A DNA stretch of 48,475 nucleotides from Cellulomonas triticagri (GTDB lineage Bacteria > Actinomycetota > Actinomycetes > Actinomycetales > Cellulomonadaceae): contig NZ_RFFI01000014.1 in NCBI RefSeq assembly GCF_003696205.1, positions 1 to 48,475 of the forward strand. Reading direction: 5' to 3'. Position 1 is the first letter of the stretch. The number at the start of each line of letters is the position of its first letter. Positions 1 through 12,315 of this stretch are shown here, one piece after another. The notes below the pieces were generated by a model. It searched no databases and was not told where the DNA came from. It saw nothing but the letters and a program-made list of their open reading frames with translations. The translations under genes and the position numbers were made by a program.

Positions 1-401
1 CCCGGCTCCGTGCCGCGCGCGGGCCGCTCGCGGTCGCGGGCGCGGCGGCCGTCGCGGGAGCCGCGCTCGTCCTGCGCGACCCCCACGGCACCGGGTCGTG
101 GGGCGTCTGCCCGCTGTACGCGCTGACCGGGCTGTACTGCGCGGGCTGCGGCGGGCTGCGGGCCACCCACGACCTGCTCGTCGGCGACCTCGCCGGCGCC
201 TGGGCCATGAACCCCCTGTGGGTGCTGCTCGTCCCCGTCCTCCTCGGGCTGTGGGCCTGGTGGCTGACCCGGGCCGTCCGCACCGGCGGACCGGCCCGCG
301 GGCCTTCCGTCACCGTGGCCCTCGTGGGGGCCGCCGTCGTGGTGCTGTACTCCGTCGCCCGCAACGTCCCGGCCTGGGCCGGGCTGCTGGCCCCGGTCTG
401 A
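1..401 (+). CDS. DUF2752 membrane protein, 5' end outside window
   Basis: The reading frame is open from base 3 and ends with TGA at 399-401, so the start codon lies before the window. The visible part (about 132 residues) has a hydrophobic Ala/Val-rich stretch. It then has the DUF2752 hallmark, a Cys-Pro-Leu-Tyr segment followed by CAGCGGLRATHDLL and, about 20 residues later, an Asn-Pro start to the next hydrophobic helix. A third hydrophobic stretch closes the protein. DUF2752 proteins are small membrane proteins of unknown function. In actinobacteria they often sit just before trpC, as here. A track start at 207 would cut the family motif in half and is not the real start. Confidence 0.8.
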   Translation, partial: RLRAARGPLAVAGAAAVAGAALVLRDPHGTGSWGVCPLYALTGLYCAGCGGLRATHDLLVGDLAGAWAMNPLWVLLVPVLLGLWAWWLTRAVRTGGPARGPSVTVALVGAAVVVLYSVARNVPAWAGLLAPV

Positions 402-465
402 TGCGCTCGCCCGCGTAGGTGGGTGAACCGGCTGGTGGGCGCCGCCCGCGCCGCCCGGCGCGCCC

Positions 466-471
466 TAGGAT
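466..471 (+). promoter_or_regulatory. Candidate -10 element of the DUF4190 gene
   Basis: TAGGAT matches the actinobacterial -10 consensus and lies about 54 bases before the ATG at 525, leaving a leader of roughly 47 bases that contains the Shine-Dalgarno sequence. No clear -35 element is visible. Confidence 0.45.
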
Positions 472-524
472 GCGGGGCGGCGCACCGTCGCCCGCCGCCG
501 CCAGACCCGCCCGCAGGAGGACCC

Positions 525-1241
525 ATGAGCACGCCCGACCAGCCCACGGACCCCGCCCGCGACCCGTACGCCCCGCAGGGCGGCCAGCCGTCCCCGTACG
601 GCCAGCCGTCGCCCTACGGCCAGCAGTACCCGTACGGCCAGGCCGGGCCGGGCGAGCAGGCGTCGCCCTACGGTCAGGCACCGGGGTACGACGAGCCGTC
701 GCCCTCCGGGCAGCCGTCGCCGTACGGCGAGGCGTCGCCCTACGGCCAGCCCTCCCCGTACGGCCAGCCGCCGGCGTACGGCCAGCCGCCCGTCTACGGC
801 GAGCAGGCCGCCTACGGCCAGGCGCCCTCCGGACCGGCCCCCGCGTACGGGCAGGGCTCGGCGTACGGGCAGGTGCCCGCCTACGGCCAGCCCCCGGCGT
901 ACGGGCAGCCCGCAGGCTACGACGCGTCCGGCTACGCCCAGCCGTACGGCGCGGCGCCGTACGCCCCGGCGTTCTACCCGAAGAACTCGCTCGGCATCTG
1001 GTCGCTCGTGCTGGGTCTCGTCGGCCTGCTCCTGTGCGGTGCGCTGACCGGCATCCCCGCGATCATCACCGGCGTGCTGTCCCGGCAGGCGGTGGGCCGC
1101 GGCGAGGCGAACAACGGCGGGCTGGCCCTGGCGGGGATCATCGTCGGGGCCCTGGGCACGGCGTGGGGGCTGCTGTTCTTCGTGTTCGCCTTCATGCCGG
1201 GCTTCGTCGACGGGTTCAACACCGGGTACTACGGGTACTGA
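525..1241 (+). CDS. DUF4190 membrane protein with Pro/Tyr/Gly/Gln repeat tail
   Basis: The protein is 238 residues. The start at 525 is chosen because AGGAGGA lies 4 bases upstream; an upstream in-frame start at 423 would add an Arg/Ala-rich tract with no ribosome binding site. Residues about 20-145 are a low-complexity array built on PYGQ or AYGQ units. Residues about 150-230 carry two hydrophobic helices joined by a short loop with an Arg-Gln-Ala-x-Gly-Arg-Gly-Glu-Ala-Asn-Asn segment, which is typical of DUF4190. The cytoplasmic Pro/Tyr-rich tail plus two helices is a common actinobacterial arrangement. Its molecular role is not known. It lies between the DUF2752 gene and trpC and probably has its own promoter. 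Confidence 0.85.
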   Translation: MSTPDQPTDPARDPYAPQGGQPSPYGQPSPYGQQYPYGQAGPGEQASPYGQAPGYDEPSPSGQPSPYGEASPYGQPSPYGQPPAYGQPPVYGEQAAYGQAPSGPAPAYGQGSAYGQVPAYGQPPAYGQPAGYDASGYAQPYGAAPYAPAFYPKNSLGIWSLVLGLVGLLLCGALTGIPAIITGVLSRQAVGRGEANNGGLALAGIIVGALGTAWGLLFFVFAFMPGFVDGFNTGYYGY

Positions 1242-1334
1242 CCCCCGCTGCCCGGCTCGCGTCCCGCGCGTCGGCGCCGGGCGCCCGGGTGTCCACCGGC
1301 TGGCCGCGTGGTCAGGGGCGCCCGCGGGTCCCCG

Positions 1335-1340
1335 TACGAT
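1335..1340 (+). promoter_or_regulatory. Candidate -10 element of the trpCBA transcript
   Basis: TACGAT is a good -10 match. Transcription would begin near 1347 and give a leader of about 113 bases before trpC. The -35 region is not convincing. Confidence 0.45.
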
Positions 1341-1364
1341 GGCCGAGGCGGACCGACGGCCGAG

Positions 1365-1382
1365 GTCACCCGTACGGGTGAC
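1365..1382. promoter_or_regulatory. 18-bp perfect palindrome in the trpC leader
   Basis: GTCACCCGTACGGGTGAC reads the same on both strands. It lies about 18-36 bases past the predicted transcription start and about 78 bases before trpC. It could be a dimeric repressor operator or an RNA hairpin in the leader. No other feature explains it. Confidence 0.5.
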
Positions 1383-1459
1383 GTGGTCGTCGCCGAGGAG
1401 CCCCGGGCTCCCGCGCCCCGGTGCGCGCCGCCGTCGACCTCGGGGGAGATGAGACGCCG

Positions 1460-2275
1460 ATGGGCACCGTGCTGGACGACATCGTGGCGGGTGTGCGCGA
1501 GGACCTCGCGGTCCGCGAGGCCGCCACGCCCCTGGCCGTGCTCAAGGAGCGCGCCGCCCGGATGCCGGGCGCCAAGGACTGCGTCTCCCGCCTGCGGGTG
1601 GCGGACGCCGTGACCGTGATCGCCGAGGTGAAGCGGTCGAGCCCGTCCAAGGGCGCGCTCGCCACGATCACCGACCCGGCCGCGCTGGCCGCGGAGTACG
1701 AGAAGGGCGGCGCGTCCGTCATCTCGGTGCTGACCGAGCAGCGCCGGTTCAAGGGCTCCCTCGCGGACCTGGACAGCGTGCGCGCGGCCGTGGACATCCC
1801 GGTGCTCCGCAAGGACTTCGTCGTCACGCCCTACCAGGTGTGGGAGGCGCGGGCGCACGGCGCGGACCTGGTGCTGCTGATCGTGGCGGCGCTGGAGCAG
1901 ACCGTGCTGACCTCGCTGGTCGAGCGCGTGCACTCCCTGGGCATGACGGCCCTGGTCGAGGTGCACGACACCGAGGAGGCCGTGCGCGCCGTGGACGCGG
2001 GCGCCCGGGTCATCGGCGTCAACGCGCGGGACCTCAAGACCCTGGAGGTCGACCGCGGCACGTTCGCGCGGGTCGCCCCGGCGATCCCGGCCGACGTGGT
2101 CAAGGTCGCCGAGTCGGGCGTGCGCGGGCCGCACGACGTCATGGAGTACGCCCGGGCGGGCGCGGACGCCGTGCTGGTCGGCGAGGCGCTGGTGACGGAC
2201 GACGCGCCGCGGCAGTCGGTCGCGGACCTGGTGGCGGCGGGCTCGCACCCGTCGCTGCGCGCGGTCCGGCAGTGA
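1460..2275 (+). CDS. trpC: Indole-3-glycerol phosphate synthase
   Basis: The 271-residue TIM-barrel enzyme converts 1-(2-carboxyphenylamino)-1-deoxyribulose 5-phosphate to indole-3-glycerol phosphate in tryptophan synthesis. Family motifs are present: an early [13 protein letters not shown] segment with the substrate-binding Lys and Ser residues, VLRKDFVV with the catalytic Lys, [27 protein letters not shown] and [10 protein letters not shown] near the end. The ATG at 1460 gives [15 protein letters not shown], which matches the usual start of actinobacterial TrpC. An upstream in-frame ATG at 1421 would add 13 unrelated residues. A GGGGAG tract lies somewhat far (about 12 bases) upstream. trpB follows after 34 bases, so the genes probably share a transcript. 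Confidence 0.95.
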   Translation: MGTVLDDIVAGVREDLAVREAATPLAVLKERAARMPGAKDCVSRLRVADAVTVIAEVKRSSPSKGALATITDPAALAAEYEKGGASVISVLTEQRRFKGSLADLDSVRAAVDIPVLRKDFVVTPYQVWEARAHGADLVLLIVAALEQTVLTSLVERVHSLGMTALVEVHDTEEAVRAVDAGARVIGVNARDLKTLEVDRGTFARVAPAIPADVVKVAESGVRGPHDVMEYARAGADAVLVGEALVTDDAPRQSVADLVAAGSHPSLRAVRQ

Positions 2276-2309
2276 CCGGCGCGCACGGACGAGGGACGAG
2301 GAGCAGCAG

Positions 2310-3620
2310 GTGACGACGGGACGCACGGGTCCGCAGGTGCCCGCGGGGCAGCCGACGGAGGGCGGCCCGCTGGCCACCCACCAGGGGCCGTACTTCGGCG
2401 ACTTCGGCGGGCGGTTCGTGCCCGAGGCGCTGATCGCGGCGCTGGACGAGCTCGAGGCGGAGTTCCGCAAGGCGCAGGCGGACCCGGAGTTCGGCGCCGA
2501 CCTGTCCCGGCTGCACCGCACGTACACCGGGCGTCCGAGCCCGCTGACCGAGGTGCCGCGGTTCGCCGCGCACGTCGCGCCCGGCGTGCGGGTGTTCCTC
2601 AAGCGCGAGGACCTCAACCACACGGGGTCGCACAAGATCAACAACGTGCTCGGCCAGGCGCTGCTCGTGAAGCGCATGGGCAAGACGCGCCTGATCGCGG
2701 AGACCGGCGCCGGGCAGCACGGCGTCGCCACCGCGACCGCCGCCGCGCTGCTCGGCCTCGAGTGCGTCGTGTACATGGGCGAGGAGGACACCCGCCGGCA
2801 GGCCCTGAACGTGGCGCGCATGCAGCTGCTCGGCGCGACTGTCGTCCCGGTCGCCATCGGGTCCCGGACCCTGAAGGACGCGATCAACGAGGCGTTCCGC
2901 GACTGGGTCGCCAACGTCGAGTCGACGCACTACCTGCTGGGCACCGTGACGGGTCCGGCGCCGTTCCCGGAGATGGTGCGCGACTTCCACAAGATCATCG
3001 GCGAGGAGGCGAAGGCCCAGCTCGCCGAGGAGGTCGGTCGGCTGCCCGACGCCGTCGCCGCGTGCGTCGGCGGCGGGTCCAACGCCATGGGCGCCTTCAA
3101 CGCGTTCCTCGACGACCCGTCGGTGCGGCTGTTTGGCTTCGAGGCCGGCGGCGAGGGCATCTCCTCCGGGCGGCACGCGGCGCGGTTCAGCGGCGGCTCG
3201 CCCGGCGTGCTCCAGGGCACCAAGTCGTACCTGCTGCAGGACGAGGACGGGCAGACCCTGCCCAGCCACTCGGTGTCCGCGGGCCTCGACTACCCGAGCG
3301 TCGGCCCCGAGCACGCCTGGCTGCACGACATCGGTCGCGCGCAGTACCGCCCGGTCACGGACGACGAGGCCATGGAGGCGTTCCGCCTGCTGTGCCGCAC
3401 CGAGGGCATCATCCCGGCCATCGAGTCCGCGCACGCCCTCGCCGGGGCGATCCAGCTCGGCGCCGAGGTCGCGACGTGGGACGTCCCCGCGGGGCAGGAG
3501 CCGGTGATCCTGGTGAACCTGTCCGGTCGCGGTGACAAGGACGTGGCCACGGCCGCGGCTTGGTTCGACCTGATCGAGGACAAGCCGGTGGTCGACGCCG
3601 ACGAGGGGGAGCAGCTGTGA
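2310..3620 (+). CDS. trpB: Tryptophan synthase beta chain
   Basis: The protein is 436 residues from a GTG start and joins indole with serine to give tryptophan, using pyridoxal phosphate. The PLP lysine sits in [10 protein letters not shown] (Lys109). The catalytic acid is in [11 protein letters not shown] (Glu131), and the phosphate-binding loop GGGSNAMG is at 254-261. All core residues of the TrpB1 type are present, so it should form the usual alpha2-beta2 complex with TrpA. The N-terminal 20 or so residues before the conserved [14 protein letters not shown] are variable and slightly long for the family. The stop codon overlaps the trpA start by 4 bases, consistent with translational coupling. 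Confidence 0.96.
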   Translation: MTTGRTGPQVPAGQPTEGGPLATHQGPYFGDFGGRFVPEALIAALDELEAEFRKAQADPEFGADLSRLHRTYTGRPSPLTEVPRFAAHVAPGVRVFLKREDLNHTGSHKINNVLGQALLVKRMGKTRLIAETGAGQHGVATATAAALLGLECVVYMGEEDTRRQALNVARMQLLGATVVPVAIGSRTLKDAINEAFRDWVANVESTHYLLGTVTGPAPFPEMVRDFHKIIGEEAKAQLAEEVGRLPDAVAACVGGGSNAMGAFNAFLDDPSVRLFGFEAGGEGISSGRHAARFSGGSPGVLQGTKSYLLQDEDGQTLPSHSVSAGLDYPSVGPEHAWLHDIGRAQYRPVTDDEAMEAFRLLCRTEGIIPAIESAHALAGAIQLGAEVATWDVPAGQEPVILVNLSGRGDKDVATAAAWFDLIEDKPVVDADEGEQL

Positions 3621-4456
3621 GCGGCACGGACCAGGCGACGGGCTCGCGCACCGGGGCGACGCTGGACCGGCTGCGCGCCGGGACCGACGGCGGTCCGGGG
3701 CGCGCGGCGCTGGTCGGCTACCTGCCGCTGGGCTTCCCGGACGTCGCGGCGTCCGTGCGCGCGGCGACGACGATGGTCGAGGCCGGGGTGGACGTCGTCG
3801 AGATCGGCCTGCCGTACTCCGACCCCGGCATGGACGGCCCCGTCATCCAGGCCGCGGTGGACCACGCCCTCGCGGGCGGCACGCGCGTGCGCGACGTCTT
3901 CGGTGCCGTCGAGCAGATCGCCGCGACCGGCGCGCCCGTGCTCGTCATGACCTACTGGAACCCCGTGCTGCGCTACGGCGTCGACGCCTTCGCCCGCGAC
4001 CTCGCCGCCGCCGGGGGTGCCGGGCTCATCACGCCGGACCTCATCCCCGACGAGGGCGCCGACTGGGTCGCCGCGTCGGACGCGCACGACCTGGACCGGG
4101 TCTTCCTCGTGGCGCCGTCGTCGACCCCCGAGCGTCTCGCCATGACGTCCGCCGCCTCGCGCGGGTTCGTCTACGCGGCGTCGACCATGGGCGTGACGGG
4201 GGAGCGGACCACCGTCGGCGCCCGCGCCGAGCAGCTCGTCGCGGACACCCGCGCCGCCGGGGCCGAGCACGTGTGCGTCGGGCTCGGCGTGTCCCGGCCG
4301 GAACAGGCGCGCGACATCGCCCGGTACGCCGACGGCGTCATCGTGGGCTCGGCGTTCGTGCGCGCGCTCAGCGGTGCCGCGTCGGAGTCGGCGGGGCTGG
4401 ACGCGCTGGCCGACGTCGCAGCCGGGCTGGCGGAGGGCATCCGCACGGCGCGCTGA
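3617..4456 (+). CDS. trpA: Tryptophan synthase alpha chain
   Basis: The protein is 279 residues and cleaves indole-3-glycerol phosphate to indole, which is passed to TrpB. The two catalytic acids are in place: Glu62 in [10 protein letters not shown] and Asp73 in GMDGPVIQ. The later barrel motifs are also visible, including [14 protein letters not shown] and the glycine-rich phosphate site around [12 protein letters not shown]. The start is the GTG that overlaps the trpB stop as GTGA, with GAGGGGGA 6 bases upstream. A start at 3560 would lie inside trpB and has no support. The trp cluster ends here, followed by a 363-base stretch with repeats and a strong hairpin. Confidence 0.95.
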   Translation: MSGTDQATGSRTGATLDRLRAGTDGGPGRAALVGYLPLGFPDVAASVRAATTMVEAGVDVVEIGLPYSDPGMDGPVIQAAVDHALAGGTRVRDVFGAVEQIAATGAPVLVMTYWNPVLRYGVDAFARDLAAAGGAGLITPDLIPDEGADWVAASDAHDLDRVFLVAPSSTPERLAMTSAASRGFVYAASTMGVTGERTTVGARAEQLVADTRAAGAEHVCVGLGVSRPEQARDIARYADGVIVGSAFVRALSGAASESAGLDALADVAAGLAEGIRTAR

Positions 4457-4501
4457 CGCGGACGCCGCGCCGTGGGCGCGGGGGAGCGACCCGCCCGTGC
4501 C

Positions 4502-4581
4502 TGCCCCTCGACTCCGGCTGCGCCGACGTCCGCGGACCCGCACATGCGTGCCCCTCGACTCCGGCTGCGCCGACGTCCGCG
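4502..4581 (+). repeat. 33-bp direct repeat, two copies
   Basis: Bases 4502-4534 recur exactly at 4549-4581, separated by 14 bases. A shorter third fragment (CGGCTGCGCCG) appears near 4593-4603. The repeat lies in the 363-base gap between trpA and lgt (4457-4819), where no convincing gene was found. Apart from this repeat, the hairpin at 4681 and the lgt promoter, nothing else was recognised in that gap. Confidence 0.8.
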
Positions 4582-4680
4582 CTCCCGACGTCGGCTGCGC
4601 CGCGTCACCCCCCCCGGGGCCACCGGGGCCGCACCCTGGGGCGCCCCCGGTCGCCCGGGGCGCTCCCGCGGCCTCGACGT

Positions 4681-4736
4681 CGTCACTCGTCGGCGAGGTC
4701 GTCACTCCTGACGGACGACCTCGACGACGAGTGACG
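4681..4736. terminator. Long hairpin after trpCBA, probable terminator
   Basis: The arms 4681-4692 and 4725-4736 are perfect 12-bp complements. After one mismatch, a further 10 base pairs form (4694-4703 with 4714-4723), leaving a 10-base loop. There is no T-tract, which is common for GC-rich actinobacterial terminators. It ends the trp transcript before the lgt promoter. Confidence 0.6.
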
Positions 4737-4807
4737 GCCTCGGTGTCCCGGAACGGGAGCGGCGTCCTGCCCGTGGGCGGGCGGTCCGGTTCGCCCGGGA
4801 TGTCGCC

Positions 4808-4813
4808 TAGGCT
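4808..4813 (+). promoter_or_regulatory. -10 element of a leaderless lgt transcript
   Basis: TAGGCT ends 6 bases before the GTG at 4820, so transcription should begin at or next to the start codon. No Shine-Dalgarno sequence is present. Confidence 0.6.
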
Positions 4814-4819
4814 GCCGGT

Positions 4820-5791
4820 GTGATGATCCCCGCCGCGATCCCGAGCCCGCCCCAGGGCGTCTGGTACCTGGGCCCCGTGCCGCTGCGCGCCTACGCGCTG
4901 GCGATCCTCCTCGGCATCGTCGTCGCCGTCATCATGACGCAGCGGCGGTGGAAGGCCCGGGGTGGCGATCCGGAGCAGGTCCTGGACATCACGTTCTGGG
5001 CGGTGCCGTTCGGCATCGTCGGCGGGCGGCTCTACCACGTGATCAGCTCGCCGGACGCGTACTTCGGCGCGGGCGGCGACCCCGTGCGCGCCCTGTACAT
5101 CTGGGAGGGCGGCCTCGGCATCTGGGGTGCGGTCGCGCTCGGTGCGGTCGGTGCGTACATCGGCTGCCGCCGGGCCGGGGTGTCGTTCCCGGTGTTCGCG
5201 GACGCGCTCGCGCCGGGGCTGCTGGTCGCGCAGGCGGTCGGGCGGCTGGGCAACTGGTTCAACCAGGAGCTGTTCGGCGGTCCGACGACGTTGCCGTGGG
5301 GTCTGCGCATCGACGACGCGCACCTGCCCGCGGGTTTCGACTCAGGGACGCTGTTCCACCCGACGTTCCTGTACGAGCTGCTGTGGAACCTCGCCGGTGC
5401 CGCGCTGCTCATCTGGCTGGACCGCCGCTTCCGGCTGGGTCACGGCCGCGTGTTCTGGTTGTACGTGGTCGTGTACACGACCGGGCGGCTGTGGATCGAG
5501 CTGCTGCGGATCGACCCGGCGGAGATGGTCGGCCCGTTCCGGCTCAACGTGTGGACGTCGATCATCGTCGGCCTCGGGGCGCTGGTAGCGTTCGTCCTCG
5601 TCGGACGTCGCCATCCTGGACGCGAGACCACACCCCTCCTGGCCGGGGCTGATGCGGCACCCTCCGCAGAACCCGCGACCCCCACGGATCCCGTCGTGAC
5701 CGAGGCGCCCACAGCGCGGACGGCCACCGGCGAGGACGACGGACCCGCAGGCCAGGACGACGAGGTGGCGGAGCACGACCCCGCCCGCTGA
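4820..5791 (+). CDS. lgt: Prolipoprotein diacylglyceryl transferase
   Basis: The protein is 323 residues. It transfers diacylglycerol from phosphatidylglycerol to the lipobox cysteine of prolipoproteins in the cytoplasmic membrane. About seven hydrophobic segments run through residues 20-270. The Lgt signature is GRLGNWFNQELFGGPT at about 141-156, with a WEGGLGIWGAV loop at 95-105, as in other actinobacterial Lgts. The last 55 residues form a Pro/Thr/Asp/Glu-rich cytoplasmic tail, which is also common in this phylum. The start could be the GTG at 4820 or the ATG at 4823; the -10 spacing favours 4820. One likely substrate is encoded in this window, the lipoprotein at 45397-45975. Confidence 0.95.
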   Translation: MMIPAAIPSPPQGVWYLGPVPLRAYALAILLGIVVAVIMTQRRWKARGGDPEQVLDITFWAVPFGIVGGRLYHVISSPDAYFGAGGDPVRALYIWEGGLGIWGAVALGAVGAYIGCRRAGVSFPVFADALAPGLLVAQAVGRLGNWFNQELFGGPTTLPWGLRIDDAHLPAGFDSGTLFHPTFLYELLWNLAGAALLIWLDRRFRLGHGRVFWLYVVVYTTGRLWIELLRIDPAEMVGPFRLNVWTSIIVGLGALVAFVLVGRRHPGRETTPLLAGADAAPSAEPATPTDPVVTEAPTARTATGEDDGPAGQDDEVAEHDPAR

Positions 5792-5835
5792 CCGCGGCGC
5801 CCCCGCCGTGTGACCCACCTCACTTTCTCGCGATG

Positions 5836-5864
5836 TGAGCACCTGTGTTTCCGGCAGGTATCGT
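5836..5864 (+). promoter_or_regulatory. Candidate gltBD promoter
   Basis: TATCGT at 5859-5864 fits a -10 element, with TGAGCA at 5836-5841 as a poor -35 element and a 17-base spacer. A short inverted repeat, CTCAC at 5819-5823 and GTGAG at 5835-5839, lies across the upstream part. The leader to gltB would be about 80 bases. Confidence 0.35.
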
Positions 5865-5952
5865 CGCCACACTTGTAGCCCGGGCCGACGACGTCCCAGC
5901 CTCCCCCCAACGCTCTACCCGGCCCGCTCGCGGGTCCGTGAGGACGGTGCTG

Positions 5953-10513
<4,561 letters not shown>

Positions 10514-10521
<8 letters not shown>

Positions 10522-11995
10522 CCCCCGTGGCTTCTTGAAGGTGCGGGAGCGCGAGCTCCCCGCCAACCGTCCCGTCGCGCTGCGGCTCATGGACTGGCGC
10601 GAGGTGCACGAGCACCGCAGCGTCGCCGACGACCCGCAGTCCGCCACGCTGATCACCCAGCAGGCGGGCCGCTGCATGGACTGCGGCGTGCCGTTCTGCC
10701 ACAACGGGTGCCCGCTGGGGAACCTCATCCCCGAGTGGAACGACCTGGTGTGGCGCGGCCAGTGGGCCGACGCCATCGAGCGGCTGCACGCGACCAACAA
10801 CTTCCCGGAGTTCACCGGTCGCATCTGCCCGGCGCCCTGCGAGTCGGCGTGCGTGCTCGGCATCAACCAGCCCGCCGTGACGATCAAGAACGTCGAGGTC
10901 TCGATCATCGACGAGGCGTTCGACCGCGGCTACGTGCTGCCGCAGGTGCCGCAGCGCCTCACCGGGCACACCGTGGCCGTCGTCGGCTCCGGCCCGGCGG
11001 GTCTCGCGGCCGCCCAGCAGCTCACCCGCGCCGGGCACACCGTCGCGGTGTACGAGCGCGACGACGAGATCGGCGGCCTGCTGCGCTACGGCGTCCCGGA
11101 CTTCAAGCTCGAGAAGAAGCACATCGACCGCCGTCTGGCGCAGATGGAGGCCGAGGGCACCCGGTTCCGCGCGGGCGTCGAGATCGGCCGGGACATCACC
11201 TGGGCGCAGCTGCGCGCCCGGTACGACGCCGTCGTGGTCGCCACGGGCTCGACCGTGCCGCGCGAGCTGCCGCTGCCCGGGCGCGAGCTCGACGGCATCC
11301 ACCCGGCGATGGACTACCTGCACCAGTCGAACGCGCTGGTCGCGGGCAAGGTCGTCGCCGAGCCCATCGACGCGGCGGGCAAGCACGTCGTCGTCATCGG
11401 CGGCGGCGACACCGGCTCGGACTGCGTCGGCACCGCCCTGCGCCAGGGCGCGGCGTCCGTGACGACGCTGGCCATCGGCAAGCAGCCGCCCACCGAGCGG
11501 CCCGCCGGTCAGCCCTGGCCGACCGATCCGGTGCTGTTCGAGGTGTCGTCCTCGCACGAGGAGGGCGGCGAGCGCACGTTCCTCGCGTCCACCGTGGCGT
11601 TCCTCGGCGACGAGGAGGGCGGCGTGCGGCACTTGCGGCTCGCGACCACCGAGTACCTGCCGGACGGGCGCCGCGTGCCCACCGAGGGCACCGAGCGGGA
11701 CATCCCGGCGGACCTGGTCCTCATCGCGATGGGCTTCACCGGCCCGGAGACCGAGGACCTGGTCGCGCAGGCGGGCGTCGAGCTCACCGCGCGCGGCGCC
11801 GTCGCCCGGTCGGACGACTTCGCCACCAACGTCCCGGGCGTGTTCGTCGCCGGGGACGCGGGGCGCGGGCAGTCGCTCATCGTGTGGGCCATCGCCGAGG
11901 GCCGTGCGGCCGCGGCGTCGGTGGACACGTTCCTGTCGGGCAGCACCGAGCTCCCGGCGCCGGTGACGGCGGGGACGGTGGCGCTGCGCGCCTGA
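10514..11995 (+). CDS. gltD: Glutamate synthase small subunit
   Basis: The protein is 493 residues. It passes electrons from NADPH through FAD and Fe-S clusters to GltB. The N-terminal part has the cysteine sets [17 protein letters not shown] and [16 protein letters not shown]. Next come an FAD-binding [10 protein letters not shown] motif, the [16 protein letters not shown] segment typical of GltD, and an NAD(P)H-binding GGGDTGSDC motif. The C-terminal [17 protein letters not shown] closes the FAD site. The GTG start lies within the end of gltB (8-base overlap), so the two subunits are probably translated together. Length matches the family. Confidence 0.96.
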
Positions 11996-12013
11996 GGGCG
12001 CGTGTGAGCACGG

Positions 12014-12087
12014 GACGACGGGCGGTCGGACGTCCGGTGAACTCTGGGACCTCGGTCCCGGGCGCACCGGTCCGGCCGCCCGTCGTC
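12014..12087. terminator. Nested inverted repeats after gltD, probable terminator
   Basis: Three concentric inverted repeats share one centre. GACGACGGGCGG (12014-12025) pairs with 12076-12087, CCGGTG (12034-12039) with 12065-12070, and GGGACC (12046-12051) with 12054-12059. The structure sits 18 bases after the gltD stop. The gap 11996-12315 otherwise holds only promoter-like sites and one doubtful small reading frame. Confidence 0.55.
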
Positions 12088-12155
12088 GTCGGTGCGGGGC
12101 CACGGTCGCCCGGCGCGCCCGGGGGTCGCGCGCGGGCGGGGTCCCGCGACCCCCG

Positions 12156-12161
12156 TAGGAT
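12156..12161 (+). promoter_or_regulatory. Candidate upstream -10 element before pyk
   Basis: TAGGAT lies 148 bases before the pyk -10 box and 7 bases before a GTG at 12169. It could be a distal pyk promoter or drive a leaderless small reading frame. Confidence 0.4.
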
Positions 12162-12168
12162 TGGTCCC

Positions 12169-12306
12169 GTGCGGCTCGTGCTGCCCGCCCACCGGCCCCG
12201 GCCGGCCGACGGTGCGCCGACCCGCCGACCGTCAACCGCGCACGTCCCGGCAGGCCCGAGCCCGACCAGGACGTTCGGTCCGAACCGTCAGCCACGAAAG
12301 GCCTAG
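12169..12306 (+). CDS. Possible leaderless 45-residue reading frame upstream of pyk
   Basis: A GTG at 12169 lies 7 bases after a TAGGAT box and opens a frame of 45 codons rich in Pro, Arg and Ala. It stops with TAG at 12304-12306, and those three bases are also the start of the pyk -10 element. No homologue is recognised and composition alone does not support coding. It is listed because the promoter-to-start spacing matches the leaderless genes in this window. Confidence 0.18.
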   Translation: MRLVLPAHRPRPADGAPTRRPSTAHVPAGPSPTRTFGPNRQPRKA

Positions 12307-12309
12307 GCT
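12304..12309 (+). promoter_or_regulatory. -10 element of a leaderless pyk transcript
   Basis: TAGGCT ends 6 bases before the ATG at 12316, leaving no room for a ribosome binding site. Confidence 0.6.
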
Positions 12310-12315
12310 TTCCCC

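Noticed and set aside
310..681. Minus-strand reading frame near the window start
   Set aside because: It overlaps the DUF2752 and DUF4190 genes, is Arg/Ala/Gly-rich, and has no motif or ribosome binding site.
588..940. CRISPR-like repeats
   Set aside because: The regular spacing comes from PYGQ codons within the DUF4190 gene, with no unique spacers.
1339..1452. Possible trp leader peptide
   Set aside because: The only frame holds a single Trp codon and its ATG lies in the -10 region. There are no tandem Trp codons as needed for attenuation.
4820..5791. Loss of the Lgt active-site His (HGGL motif)
   Set aside because: The Trp-Glu-Gly-Gly-Leu form is usual in actinobacterial Lgt and does not indicate inactivation.
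5810..5864. GlnR- or AmtR-like site before gltB
   Set aside because: GTTTC-N6-GTATC and GTGAC fragments resemble half-sites, but no full two-box match could be found, so nitrogen control is not claimed.
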